Below, in pieces: positions 42,402 to 55,730 of a stretch of 64,000 bases of DNA. The stretch lies in NCBI RefSeq assembly GCF_910592395.1, contig NC_088316.1:5458001-5522000 (forward strand), given 5' to 3'. The translations under genes were made by a program, and so were the position numbers. The notes under the pieces were generated by a model. That model ran no database searches and was not told the DNA's origin. It saw only the letters and a program-made list of their open reading frames with translations. The number at the start of each line of letters is the position of its first letter. Positions within the stretch are counted from its first letter, which is position 1. This DNA is from Lineus longissimus. Lineage: Eukaryota; Nemertea; Pilidiophora; Heteronemertea; Lineidae.

Positions 42402-44358
42402 TGACTTCAAAGTTTGCATTGATAAATGACCTCTCCATTAGTGACAGTCTCCATCACCATGTGCTGGTGAAATGACATCCCGAGAAAATCAGAGGTTAAT
42501 ATTCGCTTATTTACCAGTGAGGGTAAATGTCTCAGAGGTTTGTAGCAGGGCCAGAGAGAGGCAATCATTAACCCATGATTTCTTCAGAAAATAAACCTCT
42601 ACACATATAGATGCCTGCAACTGCAACTGACCAAGCAAAGTGGACAACTCTATTCAGATTGTATCTTCTTGTACACTGTAAAAGTTGGGTCCAGACTGTG
42701 GGGTGTTTTTTTAATACTGTATAGGCCTTCATGTAGGTCAGTATACCATAAAAATATGTTAAAATCATAATGATAATGACAATATTTAAGTCATCCTCCA
42801 GCAACATGTCCTGTGTATTTATGTCCAGAAAGTGTTTAAGATGCACCTCTGCTGCATAACCACAACATTATTTAATACAATTTGCTGTTCATGTATGACT
42901 CCTCAGTCTGACAACTGGTAGAGTGGAGTTTTAGAGGATGATCACTACACCCTTAGCTCAATGTGAGGGCTTGGGCAAAACCAAGGCTTCCACTCCAACA
43001 TATTCACCTCGTACAGAGTTTGATTTTTACATGTCTCAGTCATTGCCATGTTTCTAAACTTTTCATTAAGGCCTGATTCTAATTACAATAGAACATCTTG
43101 GCTTGCTTATAGAGTGAGGTTGGGTGATGACCTTACCATGACATTCCAGCATGGGCATGAGCTTGGGGCAACCTATCATACCCCTCAGTTACATATTTTC
43201 ACACTTGAATTAAATGAAATTAAAGTAGACAGTGTTTCTTAAACACTTCATCAAGATGATAACTTGAAGAAAACATGCAAGCAGGCTTGTCTATCTGACT
43301 TCAGTGTCATACTAGTAAAACAGGATACCACATTTTTTAAATCCCTTTTTCAATTTCAATTTACAAAACCGACACAACTCTGTCAACCTTATTTGACTGG
43401 TTTTGGTGGGTGTGTTTATCACAGTCCTATTACCAATAAAAATAGGCCTTTTGTAATGCTTGTACAGTGGCCCTTCAACTGGAATACACAGCATCAGATA
43501 TTTAGCTGGATAGCATCTTCACAGTATATTTAGCCAGTTTAAAGAGGAAATATAGAATTGAGAGTGCAACCAAATAAACAAGAGAAAATACATCAACTTT
43601 TGGCTCTGTGAAAATTTCACTGTCTACAGTAATCATTATCATGTACGAATGTCACAAAAATTATCACTTTAACCAAAAGTGAAGCATTTCCTTATTATCA
43701 AAATTTGCAATTAGGGCAAACCCTTTCAGAAAATTAATACAGCAATGTCACTTTTCATTTTCATCAAACTCTCGATATCTCTGTCATCTTTTAACTCTGA
43801 CTATAAAATAAAATGCTGTTGATGTTTGATCAAATGCTGTAAAAATTTGTGATCTCTGATCAAAGATCTCCGTCGACTTGTCAAATGATTTGATGAAGAA
43901 CAATGAATGTTTTGATGTGGGATCCAAGCCTAAATGGGCTGAACCACAGATCTAGCTACCATCATAACTCAACAGGCCTAATAAATAGGGCCTAAAAAGG
44001 CAATTGGAATGATCATGTTGGAAAAAACAGTAATGAAGTATATTAATCTGTTTATGTTGTGATTGATTAAGAATGGGTTAATTGGTGTTTTTGATTTAGT
44101 ATTATTCATTGATTGGGCCATCAGCATGTGAATGATGGGCGAAGTCTAGCTGCCTGGGGTTGGGGTTCCCCAAGCTAGAGATGGTTCCTGTAGGACCAAG
44201 CCAACCAATAAACAGCTCCTAGGAGGGCACAGGGTCAGAGGCATCAACTGACCCTTCCAAGCTGATTAATCTTTGTATCATAAAACAGTGCCAGGAAATT
44301 TGTCAAAGGTTCAGGAAGGTTTGTGACTTGAAGATCACACAAGCTGTCTTTGACTTTG

Positions 44359-44406
44359 TATAAAACCTCTGAAGGACACCACAGGGGTATCATTGATTGA
44401 TTCAAA
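44359..44406 (+). promoter_or_regulatory. Copy 6 core promoter: TATA box and CHR-like site
   Basis: TATAAAA 44,359-44,365 and TTCAAA 44,401-44,406 in the standard spacing. Confidence 0.5.
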
Positions 44407-44517
44407 CCCCTTTGAAGTGAGACAGGATTTCCCAGTACCTATAAATATCGTCCAGACAGACCGGCAGACACACCGTCTCCAACATCAGACCGAGCATCTC
44501 ACATCTTACAAACTACA

Positions 44518-45770
44518 ATGGATTTCTCTTATAAAGTCACATCTGCAGCAGAAGACACTGTCAGTCATGTGTCACCTGATGGTGAGGACTCCAGGGACAG
44601 TGGACTTGGCAGTGATGTCCAGTTTGATGACTCCTTCACTTTCTCTGATATCCTTGGACTCGAGGTTGACTCACCAAAAGCAAGTAGCTCTCCTGTTGAT
44701 ATCAAGTTGAGGACTCCGTGTGGAGCATTATCACGAACCAGCTGTGATACTCCTGTTGGTCGTGCACTTTCATTTGGTTGCCACAATCAGAGGATGATTA
44801 CGTGTTGAAGGACTTCAGTCTTGAGAATGTTTCTACCAGCAGTTCCAATGCTTCATATGTAACGGAATTCAAGGGACTCAATCTATCGCTATCTGCAACT
44901 CCCTCATCATTGCTGTCGTTTGGACAACGTCTACGGAAATCGCTAGCATCAAAATTCGATGCTGATGAGGAGAGTTCGCTCATGCTTTGCAAAAGGCCAT
45001 CTTTTAACAAACGGAAACAGGCATCTTTGAGCTCACAGTCAAAACGTTGCAAATTTGATACTGATTCAACTGACATTTCAACTTTGAATGAAAGCATCTC
45101 AATGGACTTCAGTGCTTTGGGACATTCAGACAACGCTCCTAGACTTACGAACAAGGCTCACATCAAATCTGTGTTAAATCGTTGCGCTGATGAGGACAAT
45201 CTTACTGGTGACTTTTCCAAAGCCTGCTCACTGCCCTGTGTGAGCGGCAAACATCAAGATCTGAAATACGTCACAGTGGATACCGTAGGACAATTACTCA
45301 CAGGGGAACATGACGAATCTGTTGAGTATAAAATCATTGATTGCCGATATCCGTACGAATACCAAGGCGGCCATATTGAAAATGCTGAGAACCTGTACAC
45401 CAAGGACGAGATCACAAGTGAATTCGTAGCAAGGGTGCAACGAACAAACGATGGGGAGAAACGTCTTGTGCTCATCTTCCATTGTGAGTTTTCATCAGAA
45501 CGAGGACCAAAACTTGCACGTTTCTTGAGGAACCAGGATCGTGAAATGAACAAGGACAATTATCCTCATCTTCATTATCCTGAAGTATACGTTATGGAGG
45601 GCGGCTATAAGAATTTTTACGAGCATTGCCTTGAGAAATGTGTGCCGCAGACTTACATGCCAATGTTACACAAGGACTTCTCCGATGATTTGAAATTCTA
45701 CCGTTCCAAAGCCAAGTCATGTGACAGGAAGAAGTCGAGGAAGCCATTATCCCGCCGCCTTGTTCTCTGA
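44518..45770 (+). pseudogene. CDC25 copy 6, 1-bp deletion, conversion patch
   Basis: One base is lost near 44,778 (catttggttgcc where others read cctttggatcgcc), so translation from the start codon ends at codon 96. A second frame of 330 codons resumes at once and carries the rest of the regulatory region and the whole catalytic domain. Bases about 44,670-44,735 match copy 3 rather than the neighbours (SPVDIKLRTPCGALSRTSC), a likely gene-conversion tract. The product would be non-functional unless translation restarts downstream. Confidence 0.88.
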
Positions 45771-46515
45771 ACAATGAACAATTCAACTCACGACTCGAGA
45801 TTTGAACATAATGGCAATCTTGTTTGTTTGAAAAATATCTAATCAAACTCATTGACAACGGAAACTTTGAAATGCAAATTAGGAGGTAAATTGGATATTT
45901 CTCAAACATGGGCATGTTGTTTATAAGAGACGATATTTATTGGTGCTATTCACTTAATACAGACCTCTAAAACACAGTGGTCATTGTATTGTGCTAATGA
46001 TATCCAGATGTACATGTAGGTTAATGTTTTAGACTGACACTGATCAGCAAAAAAACTAAATCAAAATCATCATGTAACTGGATATCCCTTGACAATGGGA
46101 TCTTAGAGTGTGAAAAAACATTGGTGCTATACACAGACTCAGTATTTCAACTGTGGCTTTAGACTCTTGTGCTGAGCCTAATCAAATCAAATCATCATTC
46201 AGGCATCATGGCCCAGAATTGGCCTTTGCCTTGTATCATTCAAACAAAATTTACAGATTTTGTATCTGGAAAATTTGTTCTGCGGTGCCGATTCAAAGTC
46301 CTCAAAGTAGTACTGACAGGCTCACAAAACCTTGATTTCAGCCACATGCAAGCAAAATGAGTCTTCTGTAAATATGTAAATATGTAAATTTGAAAACAAT
46401 GTCAATTTATGTAAATATTATTTATAAATACAAAATAAAAATAAAAACAAAATACATTTCTTTATCCAAGTTATTTAAAGGAGCGGTAACACATTTTCTG
46501 TTGGCTGTCACAAAA

Positions 46516-47025
46516 TTAACTCTTTCACTGCCAGCCCTATTTTAAAGTTATTCCCCCATCTTGCCAGCTTTTTTGTCATTTTTACCACTTTTTTGTGGCA
46601 GGAGCTGGGGGCCCTCTTTGGCGCCCTCGGCCACGTGCAGCTTGATTCCCACCTGCAGCAGGCTGCGCCCTCTGCCCACCATCACCTGAGTCATTGTCAC
46701 TACTACTAAGATCATTACCCCCAACAGCCTGGTCATTACCACCATCAGAATCAGGCTGATCACGCAAATTGATCTCAAATTGGTCTAGCTTCACCAATTC
46801 ACCTGACTCGAAATACCCACTTCCTGGGGACGAGATTGAACTGAATGCTTCCGAGAACACTTCCAAAGACATGGCGGGAGGTTTAAATCAACGTAGAATC
46901 AATAGTTTGGTTAACTTTTTGATGAGTAGGTGGAAACACTGAAATAACGTTTTGAAACGTTATTGGCAATTTAGCGACCTATTTTCAAAAACGTTTTAAA
47001 ACGTTATTGGCAGTGAAAGAGTTAA
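46516..47025. mobile_element. TTAA-flanked miniature element, type A (unit 6)
   Basis: 510 bp with the 96-codon minus-strand frame (SEAFSSISSPGSGYFESGE) and both TTAA ends. Confidence 0.72.
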
Positions 47026-49006
47026 TGACTTCAAAGTTTGCATTGATAAATGACCTCACCATTAATGACAGTCTCCATCACCATGTGCTGGTGAAATGAC
47101 ATCCCGAGAAAATCAGAGGTTAACATTTGCTCATTTGCCTGTGAGGGGAAATGTCTCAGGGGTTTGTAGCAGGGCATGAGAGAGGCAAACATTAACCCCC
47201 CCCCCCCCCCCCCCCCCCGAGTTCCTCAGAAAGTGACCTCTACACATATAGACGCCTGCAACTGCAACTGACCAAGCAAAGTGGACAACTCTTTTCAGAT
47301 TGTATCTTCTTGTACACTGTAAAAGTTGGGTCCAGACTGCGGGGTGTTTTTTTAATACTGTATAGGCCTACATGTAGGTCAGCATACCATGAAAATATGT
47401 TAAAATCATAATGATAATGACAATATTTAAGACATCCTCCAGCAACATGTCCTGTGTATTTATGTCCAGAAAGTGTTTAAGATGCACCTCTGCTGCATAA
47501 CCACAACATTATTTAATACAATTTGCTGTTCATGTATGACTCCTCAGTCTGACAACTCGTAGAGTGGAGTTTTAGTCGATGACCATCGGAGATCACTACA
47601 CCCTTAGCTCAATGTGAGGGCTTGGGCAAAACCAAGGCTTCCACTCCAACATATTCACCTCGTACAGAGTTTGATTTTTACATGTCTCAGTCATTGCCAT
47701 GTTTCTAAACTTTTCATTAAGGCCTGCTTCTAATTACAATAGAACATCTTGGCTTGCTTATAGAGTGAGGTTGGGTGATGACCTTACCATGACATTCCAG
47801 CATGGGCATGAGCTTGGGGCAATCTATCATACCCCTCAGTTAGATATTTTCACTCTTGAATTAAATGAAATTAAAGTAGACAGTGTTTCTTAAACACTTC
47901 ATCAAGATGATAACTTGAAAAAAACATGCAAGCAGGCTTGTCTATCTGACTTCAGTGTCATACTAGCAAAACAGGATACCACATTTTTAAATCCCTTTTT
48001 CAATTTCAATTTACAAAACTGACACAACTCGGTCAACCTTATTTTACTGGTTTTGGTGGGTGTGTTTCACACAGCCCTATTACCAATAAAAATTGGCCTT
48101 TTGTAATGCTTGTACAGTGGCCCTTCAACTGGAATACACAGCATCAGATATTTAGCTGGATAGCATCTTCACAGTATACTTAGCCAGTTTAAAGAGGAAA
48201 TATAGAATTGAGAGTGCAACCAAATAAACAAGAGAAAATACATCAACTTTTGGCTCTGTGAAAATTTCACGGTGTACAGTAAACATTATCATGTATGAAT
48301 GTCACAAACTATTATCACTTTAACCAAAAGTGAAGCTATTTTTTATTATCAAAATTTGCAATTAGTGCAAACCCTTTCAGAAAATTAACACAGCGATGTC
48401 ACTTTTCATTTTCATCAAACTTTTATGATATCTCTGTCATCTTTTGACTCTGACTATAAAATGATGTTGATTTTTGATCAAATGCTGTAAAAAATAGTGA
48501 TCTCTGATCAATAATCTCCATCGACATGTCAGATGATTTGATGAAGAACAATGAATGTATTGATGTGGGATCCAAGCCTAAATGGGCTGAATCACAGGTC
48601 TAGCTACCATCATAACTCAACAGGCCTAATTAGTAGGGCCTAAAAAGGCAATTGGAATGATCATGTTAGAAAAAACAGTAATGAAGTATATTAATCTGTT
48701 TATGTTGTGATTGATTAAGAATGGGTTAATTGGTGTTTTTGATTTACTATTATTCATTGATTGGGCCATCAGCATGTGAATGAAGGGCGAGGTTTAGCTG
48801 CCTGGGGTTGGGGTTCCCCAAGCTAGGGATGGTTCCTGTAGGACCAAGCCAACCAATAAACAGCTCCTAGAAGGGCACAGGGTCAGAGGTATCAACTGAC
48901 CCTTCCAAGCTGATTAATCTTTGTATCATAAAACAGTGCCAGGAAATTTGTCAAAGGTTCAGGAAGATTTGTGACTTGAAGATCACACAAGCTGTCTTTG
49001 ACTTTG

Positions 49007-49054
49007 TATAAAACCTCTGAAGGACACCACAGGGGTATCATTGATTGATTCAAA
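49007..49054 (+). promoter_or_regulatory. Copy 7 core promoter: TATA box and CHR-like site
   Basis: TATAAAA 49,007-49,013 and TTCAAA 49,049-49,054. Confidence 0.55.
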
Positions 49055-49165
49055 CCCCATTGAAGTGAGACAGGATTTCCCAGCACCTATAAATATTGTC
49101 CAGACAGACCGGCAGACACACCGTCTCCAACATCAGACCGAGCATCTCACATCTTACAAACTACA

Positions 49166-50419
49166 ATGGATTTCTCTTATAAAGTCACGTCTGCAGCGGA
49201 AGACACTGTCAGTCATGTGTCACCTGATGGTGAGGACTCCAGGGACAGTGGACTTGGCAGTGATGTCCAGTTTGATGACTCCTTCACCTTCTCTGATATC
49301 CTTGGACTCAAAGTCGACTCACCGAAAGCAAGTAGTTCTCCTGTTGATTTCAAATTGAGGACTCCGTATGCAGAGTTATCACGAACCAGCTGTGATACTC
49401 CTGTTGGTCGTGCACTTTCCTTTGGATCGCCACAATCAGAGGATGATTACGTGTTGAAGGACTTCAGTCTTGAGAATGTTTCTACCAGCAGCTCCAATGC
49501 TTCATATGTAACGGAATTCAAGGGACTCAATCTATCGCTATCTGCAACTCCCTCATCATCGCCGTCATTTGGACAACGTCTACGGAAATCACTAGCATCA
49601 AAATTCGATGCTGATGAGGACAGTTCGTTCACTTTTTGCAAAAGGCGATCTTTGAACAAACGAAAACAGGCATCTTTGAGCTCACAGTCAAAACGTTGCA
49701 AATTTGATACTGATTCGACTGACATTTCAACTTTGAATGAAAGCATCTCAATGGACTTCAGTGCTTTGGGACATTCAGACAACGCTCCTAGACTTACAAA
49801 CGAGGCTCACATCAAATCTGTGTTGAATCGTTGCGCTGATGAGGACAATCTCACTGGTGACCTTTCCCAAGCATGCTCACTGCCCTGTGTGAGTGGCAAA
49901 CATCAAGATCTGAAATACGTCACAGTGGATACCGTAGGACAGTTACTCGCAGGGGAACATGACGAATCTGTTGAGTATAAAATCATCGATTGCCGATATC
50001 CGTACGAATATGAAGGCGGCCATATTGAAAATGCTGAGAACCTGTACACCAAGGACGAGATCACAAGTGAATTCGTAGCAAGGTTGCAACGAACAACCGA
50101 TGGGGAGAAACGTCTTGTGCTCATCTTCCATTGTGAGTTTTCATCAGAACGAGGACCAAAACTCGCACGTTTCTTGAGGAACCAGGATCGTGAAATGAAC
50201 AAGGACAATTATCCTCATCTTCATTATCCTGAAGTATACGTTATGGAGGGCGGCTATAAGAATTTTTACGAGCATTGCCTTGAGAAATGTGTGCCGCAGA
50301 CTTACATGCCAATGTTACACAAGGACTTCTCCGATGATTTGAAATTCTACCGTTCCAAAGCCAAGTCATGTGACAGGAAGAAGTCGAGGAAGCCATTATC
50401 CCGCCGCCTTGTTCTCTGA
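49166..50419 (+). CDS. CDC25 phosphatase, copy 7 (intact)
   Basis: Full 417-codon frame with all catalytic motifs. It has the VTEFKGLNLS and LNKRKQASLSS signatures shared with copy 9. Private changes include TFCKRRSLNK and GDLSQACS. In the catalytic domain the loop before the active site reads YEYEGGHIENAENL, as in copies 8 and 9, where copies 4 and 5 have YEYKGGHI. Confidence 0.92.
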   Translation: MDFSYKVTSAAEDTVSHVSPDGEDSRDSGLGSDVQFDDSFTFSDILGLKVDSPKASSSPVDFKLRTPYAELSRTSCDTPVGRALSFGSPQSEDDYVLKDFSLENVSTSSSNASYVTEFKGLNLSLSATPSSSPSFGQRLRKSLASKFDADEDSSFTFCKRRSLNKRKQASLSSQSKRCKFDTDSTDISTLNESISMDFSALGHSDNAPRLTNEAHIKSVLNRCADEDNLTGDLSQACSLPCVSGKHQDLKYVTVDTVGQLLAGEHDESVEYKIIDCRYPYEYEGGHIENAENLYTKDEITSEFVARLQRTTDGEKRLVLIFHCEFSSERGPKLARFLRNQDREMNKDNYPHLHYPEVYVMEGGYKNFYEHCLEKCVPQTYMPMLHKDFSDDLKFYRSKAKSCDRKKSRKPLSRRLVL

Positions 50420-51164
50420 ACAATGAACAATTCAACTCACGACTCGAGATTTGAACATAATGGCAATCTCGTTTGTTTGAAAAATATCTAATCAAACTCA
50501 TTGACAACGGAAACTTTGAAATGCAAATTAGGAGGTAAATTGGCTATTTCTCAAACATGGGCATGTTGTTTATAAGAGACGATATTCATTGGTGCTATTC
50601 ACTTAATACAGACCTCTAAAACACAGTGGTCATTGTATTGTGCTAATGATATCCAGATGTACATGTAGGTTAATGTTTTAGACTGACACTGATCAGCAAA
50701 AAAACTAAATCAAAATCATCATGTAACTGGATATCCCTTGACAATGGGATCTTAGAGTGTGAAAAAACATTGGTGCTATACACAGACTCAGTATTCCAAC
50801 TGTGGCTTTAGACTCTTGTGCTGAGCCTAATCAAATCAAATCATCATTCAGGCATCATGGCCCAGAATTGGCCTTTGCCTTGTATCATTCAAACAAAATT
50901 TACAGATTTTGTATCAGGAAAATTTGTTCTGCGGTGCCGATTCAAAGTCCTCAAAGTAGTACTGACAGGCTCACAAAACCTTGATTTCAGCCACATGCAA
51001 GCAAAATGAGTCTTCTGTAAATATGTAAATATGTAAATTTGAAAACAATGTCAATTTATGTAAATATTATTTATAGATACAAAATAAAAAAAAAAAAAAA
51101 ATACATTTCTTAATCCAAGTTATTTAAAGGAGCGGTAACACATTTTCTGTTGGCTGTCACAAAA

Positions 51165-51674
51165 TTAACTCTTTCACTGCCAGCCCTATTTTAAAGTTAT
51201 TCCCCCATCTTGCCAGCTTTTTTGTCATTTTTACCACTTTTTTGTGGCAGGAGCTAGGGGCCCTCTTTGGCGCCCTCGGCCACGTGCAGCTTGATTCCCA
51301 CCTGCAGCAGGCTGCGCCCCCTGCCCACCATCACCTGAGTCATTGTCACTACTACTAAGATCATTACCCCCAACAGCCTGGTCATTACCACCATCAGAAT
51401 CAGGCTGATCACGCAAATTGATCTCAAATTGGTCTAGCTTCACCAATTCACCTGACTTGAAATACCCACTTCCTGGGGACGAGATTGAATCGAATGCTTC
51501 CGAGAACACTTCCAAAGACATGGCGGGAGGTTTAAATCAACGTAGAATCAATAGTTTGGTTAACTTTTTGATGAGTAGGTGGAAACACTGAAATAACGTT
51601 TTGAAACGTTATTGGCAATTTAGCGACCTATTTTCAAAAACGTTTTAAAACGTTATTGGCAGTGAAAGAGTTAA
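51165..51674. mobile_element. TTAA-flanked miniature element, type A (unit 7)
   Basis: 510 bp, TTAA ends, minus-strand 96-codon frame intact (SEAFDSISSPGSGYFKSGE). Confidence 0.72.
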
Positions 51675-53636
51675 TGACTTCAAAGTTTGCATTGATAAAT
51701 GACCTCACCATTAATGACAGTCTCCATCACCATGTGCTGGTGAAATGACATCCCGAGGAAATCAGAGGTTAATATTTCCTCATTTGCCTGTGAGGGGAAA
51801 TGTCTCAGGGGTTTGTAGCAGGGCCAGAGAGAGGCAAACATTAACCCCCCGAGTTCCTCAGAAAGTGACCTCTGCACATATAGACGCCTGCAACTGCAAC
51901 TGACCAAGCAAAGTGGACAACTCTATTCAGATTGTATCTTCTTGTACACTGTAAAAGTTGGGTCCAGACTGTGGGGTGTTTTTTAATACTGTATAGGCCT
52001 ACATGTAGGTCAGCATACCATGAAAATATGTTAAAATCATAATGATAATGACAATATTTAAGTCATCCTCCAGCAACATGTCCTGTGTATTTATGTCCAG
52101 AAAGTGTTTAAGATGCACCTCTGCTGCATAACCACAACATTATTTAATACAATTTGCTGTTCATGTATGACTCCTCAGTCTGACAACTCGTAGAGTGGAG
52201 TTTTAGTGGATGATCATCGGAGATCACTACACCCTTAGCTCAATGTGAGGGCTTGGGCAAAACCAAGGCTTCCACTCCAACATATTCACCTCGTACAGAG
52301 TTTGATTTTTACATGTCTCAGTCATTGCCATGTTTCTAAACTTTTCATTAAGGCCTGATTCTAATTACAATAGAACATCTTGGCTTGCTTATAGAGTGAG
52401 GTTGGGTGATGACCTTACCATGACATTCCAGCATGGGCATGAGCTTGGGGCAACCTATCATACCCCTCAGTTAGATATTTTCACACTTGAATTAAATGAA
52501 ATTAAAGTAGACAGTGTTTCTTAAACACTTCATCAAGATGATAACTTGAAAAAAACATGCAAGCAGGCTTGTCTATCTGACTTCAGTGTCATACTAGCAA
52601 AACAGGATACCACATTTTAAATCCCTTATTCAATTTCAATTTACAAAACCGACACAACTCCGTCAACCTTATTTTACTGGTTTTGGTGGGTGTGTTTCAC
52701 ACAGCCCTATTACCAATGAAAATAGGCCTTTTGTAATGCTTGTAAAGTGGCCCTTCAACTGGAATACACAGCATCAGATATTTAGCTGGATAGCATCTTC
52801 ACAGTATACTTAGCCAGTTTAAAGAGGAAATATAGAATTGAGAGTGCAACCAAATAAACAAGAGAAAATACATCAACTTTTGGCTCTGTGAAAATTTCAC
52901 GGTCTACAGTAATCATTATCATGTATGAATGTCACAAAATATTATCACTTTAACCAAAAGTGAAGCATTTTCTTATTATCAAAATTTGCAATTAGTGCAA
53001 ACCTTTTCAGAAAATTAACACAGCGATGTCACTTTTCATTTTCATCAAACTTTTATGATATCTCTGTCATCTTTTGACTCTGACTATAAAATGCTGTTGG
53101 ATTTTGATCAAATGCTGTAAAAAATAGTGATCTCTGATCAATAATCTCCATCGACATGTCAGATGATTTGATGAAGAACAATGAATGTTTTGATGTGGGA
53201 TCCAAGCCTAAATGGGCTGAACCACAGGTCTAGCTACCATCATAACTCAACAGGCCTAATTAGTAGGGCCTAAAAAGGCAATTGGAATGATCATGTTAGA
53301 AAAAACAGTAATGAAGTATATTAATCTGTTTATGTTGTGATTGATTAAGAATGGGTTAATTGGTGTTTTTGATTTATTATTATTCATTGATTGGGCCATC
53401 AGCATGTGAATGAAGGGCGAGGTTTAGCTGCCTAGGGTTGGGGTTCCCCAAGCTAGGGATGGTTCCTGTAGGACCAAGCCAACCAATAAACAGCTCCTAG
53501 GAGGGCACAGGGTCAGAGGCATCAACTGACCCTTCCAAGCTGATTAATCTTTGTATCATAAAACAGTGCCAGGAAATTTGTCAAAGGTTCAGGAAGGTTT
53601 GTGACTTGAAGATCACACATGCTGTCTTTGACTTTG

Positions 53637-53684
53637 TATAAAACCTCTGAAGGACACCACAGGGGTATCATTGACTGATTCAAA
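53637..53684 (+). promoter_or_regulatory. Copy 8 core promoter: TATA box and CHR-like site
   Basis: TATAAAA 53,637-53,643 and TTCAAA 53,679-53,684. Confidence 0.5.
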
Positions 53685-53795
53685 CCCCATTGAAGTGAGA
53701 CAGGATTTCCCAGCACCTATAAATATTGTTCAGACAGACCGGCAGACACACCGTCTCCAACATCAGACCGAGCATCTCACATCTTACAAACTACA

Positions 53796-55047
53796 ATGGA
53801 TTTCTCTTATATAGTCACGTCTGCAGCGGAAGACACTGTCAGTCATGTGTCACCTGATGGTGAGGACTCCAGGGACAGTGGACTTGGCAGTGATGTCCAG
53901 TTTGATGACTCCTTCACCTTCTCTGATATCCTTGGACTCAAAGTCGACTCACCGAAAGCAAGTAGTTCTCCTGTTGATTTCAAATTGAGGACTCCGTATG
54001 CAGAGTTATCACGAACCAGCTGTGATACTCCTGTTGGTCGTGCACTTTCCTTTGGATCGCCACAATCAGAGGATGATTACGTGTTGAAGGACTTCAGTCT
54101 TGAGAATGTTTCTACCAGCAGCTCCAATGCTTCATATGTAACGGGATTGAAGGGACTCAATCTATCGCTATCTGCAACTCCCTCATCATCGCCGTCATTT
54201 GGACAACGTCTACAGAAATCGCTAGCATCAAAATTCGATGCTGATGAGGATAGTTCGTTCACGCTTTGCAAAAGGCCATCTTTTAACAAACGAAAACTGG
54301 CATCTTTGAGCTCACAGTCAAAACGTTGCAAATTTGATACTGATTCGACTAACATTTCAACTTTGAATGAAAGCATCTCAATGGACTTCAGTGCTTTGGG
54401 ACATTCAGACAACGCTCCTAGACTTACGAACGAGGCTCACATCAAATCTGTGTTGAATCGTTGCGCTGATGAGGACAATCTCACTGGTGACTTTTCCCAA
54501 GCATGCTCACTGCCCTGTGTGAGTGGCAAACATCAAGATCTGAAATACGTCACAGTGGATACCGTAGGACAGTTACTCGCAGGGGAACATGACGAATCTG
54601 TTGAGTATAAAATCATTGATTGCCGATATCCGTACGAATATGAAGGCGGCCATATTGAAAATGCTGAGAACCTGTACACCAAGGACGAGATCACAAGTGA
54701 ATTCGTGGCAAGGTTGCAACGAACAACCGATGTGGAGAAACATCTTGTGCTCATCTTCCATTGCGAGTTTTCATCAGAACGAGGACCAAAACTCGCATGT
54801 TTCTTGAGGAACCAGGATCGTGAAATGAACAAGGACAATTATCCTCATCTTCATTATCCTGATGTACGTTATGGAGGGCGGCTATAAGAATTTTTACGAG
54901 CATTGCCTTGAGAAATGTGTGCCGCACACTTACATGCCAATGTTACACAAGGACTTCTCCGATGATTTGAAATTCTACCGTTCCAAAGCCAAGTCATGTG
55001 ACAGGAAGAAGTCGAGGAAGCCATTATCCCGTCGCCTTGTTCTCTGA
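53796..55047 (+). pseudogene. CDC25 copy 8, 2-bp deletion after active site
   Basis: Open for 363 codons, so the active-site loop is translated, but two bases are missing near 54,862 (cctgatgtacg where others read cctgaagtatacg). The protein ends HLHYPDVRYGGRL and lacks the last 60 or so residues. These form the C-terminal helix and tail that CDC25 enzymes use for CDK-cyclin recognition. Other changes: SYIVTS near the start, RLQKSLAS, STNIST, PKLACFLR. It belongs to the subfamily of copies 4 and 5 (VTGLKGL, KLASL). Confidence 0.88.
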
Positions 55048-55730
55048 ACAATGAACAATTCAACTCACGACTCGAGATTTGAACATAATGGCAATCTTGT
55101 TTGTTGGATATTTCTCAAACATGGGCATGTTGTTTATAAGAGACGATATTTGTTGGTGCTATTTACTTAATACAGACCTCTAAAACACAGTGGTCATTGT
55201 ATTGTGCTAAACATATCCAGTTGTACATGTAGGCTAATATTTTAGACTGACACTGATCAGCAAAAAAACTAAATCAAAATCATCATGTGTAACTGGATAT
55301 CCCTTGACAATGGGATCTTAGAGTGTGAAAAACATTGGTGCTATAACACAGACTCAGTATTTCAACTGTAGCTTTAGACTCTTGTGCTGAGCCTGATCAA
55401 ATCAAATCATCATTCAGGCATCATGGCCAAGAATTGGCCTTTGCCTTGCATCATTTGAATAAAATTTACAGATTTTGTGTCTGGAAAATTTGTTCTACGG
55501 TGCCGATTCAAAGTCCTCAAAGTAGTACGGACAGGCTCACAAAACCTTGATTTCAGCCACATGCAAGCAAAATGAGTCTTCTGTAAATATGTAAATATGT
55601 AAATTTGAAAACAATGTCAATTTATGTAAATATTATTTATAAATACAAAATAAAAATAAAAACAAAATACATTTCTTAATCCAAGTTATTTAAAGGTGAG
55701 GTAACACATTTTATGTTGGCTGTCACAAAA

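Larger units (their letters stand above)
38011..42650 (+). repeat. Tandem unit 5 (4,640 bp)
   Basis: Holds CDC25 copy 5 and a type B element. Its coding part is nearly identical to unit 4. Confidence 0.88.
42651..47291 (+). repeat. Tandem unit 6 (4,641 bp)
   Basis: Holds CDC25 copy 6, a type A element and the longest poly-C tract (23 C at 47,196). Confidence 0.88.
47292..51923 (+). repeat. Tandem unit 7 (4,632 bp)
   Basis: Holds CDC25 copy 7 and a type A element. The poly-C tract is only 6 long here. Confidence 0.88.
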
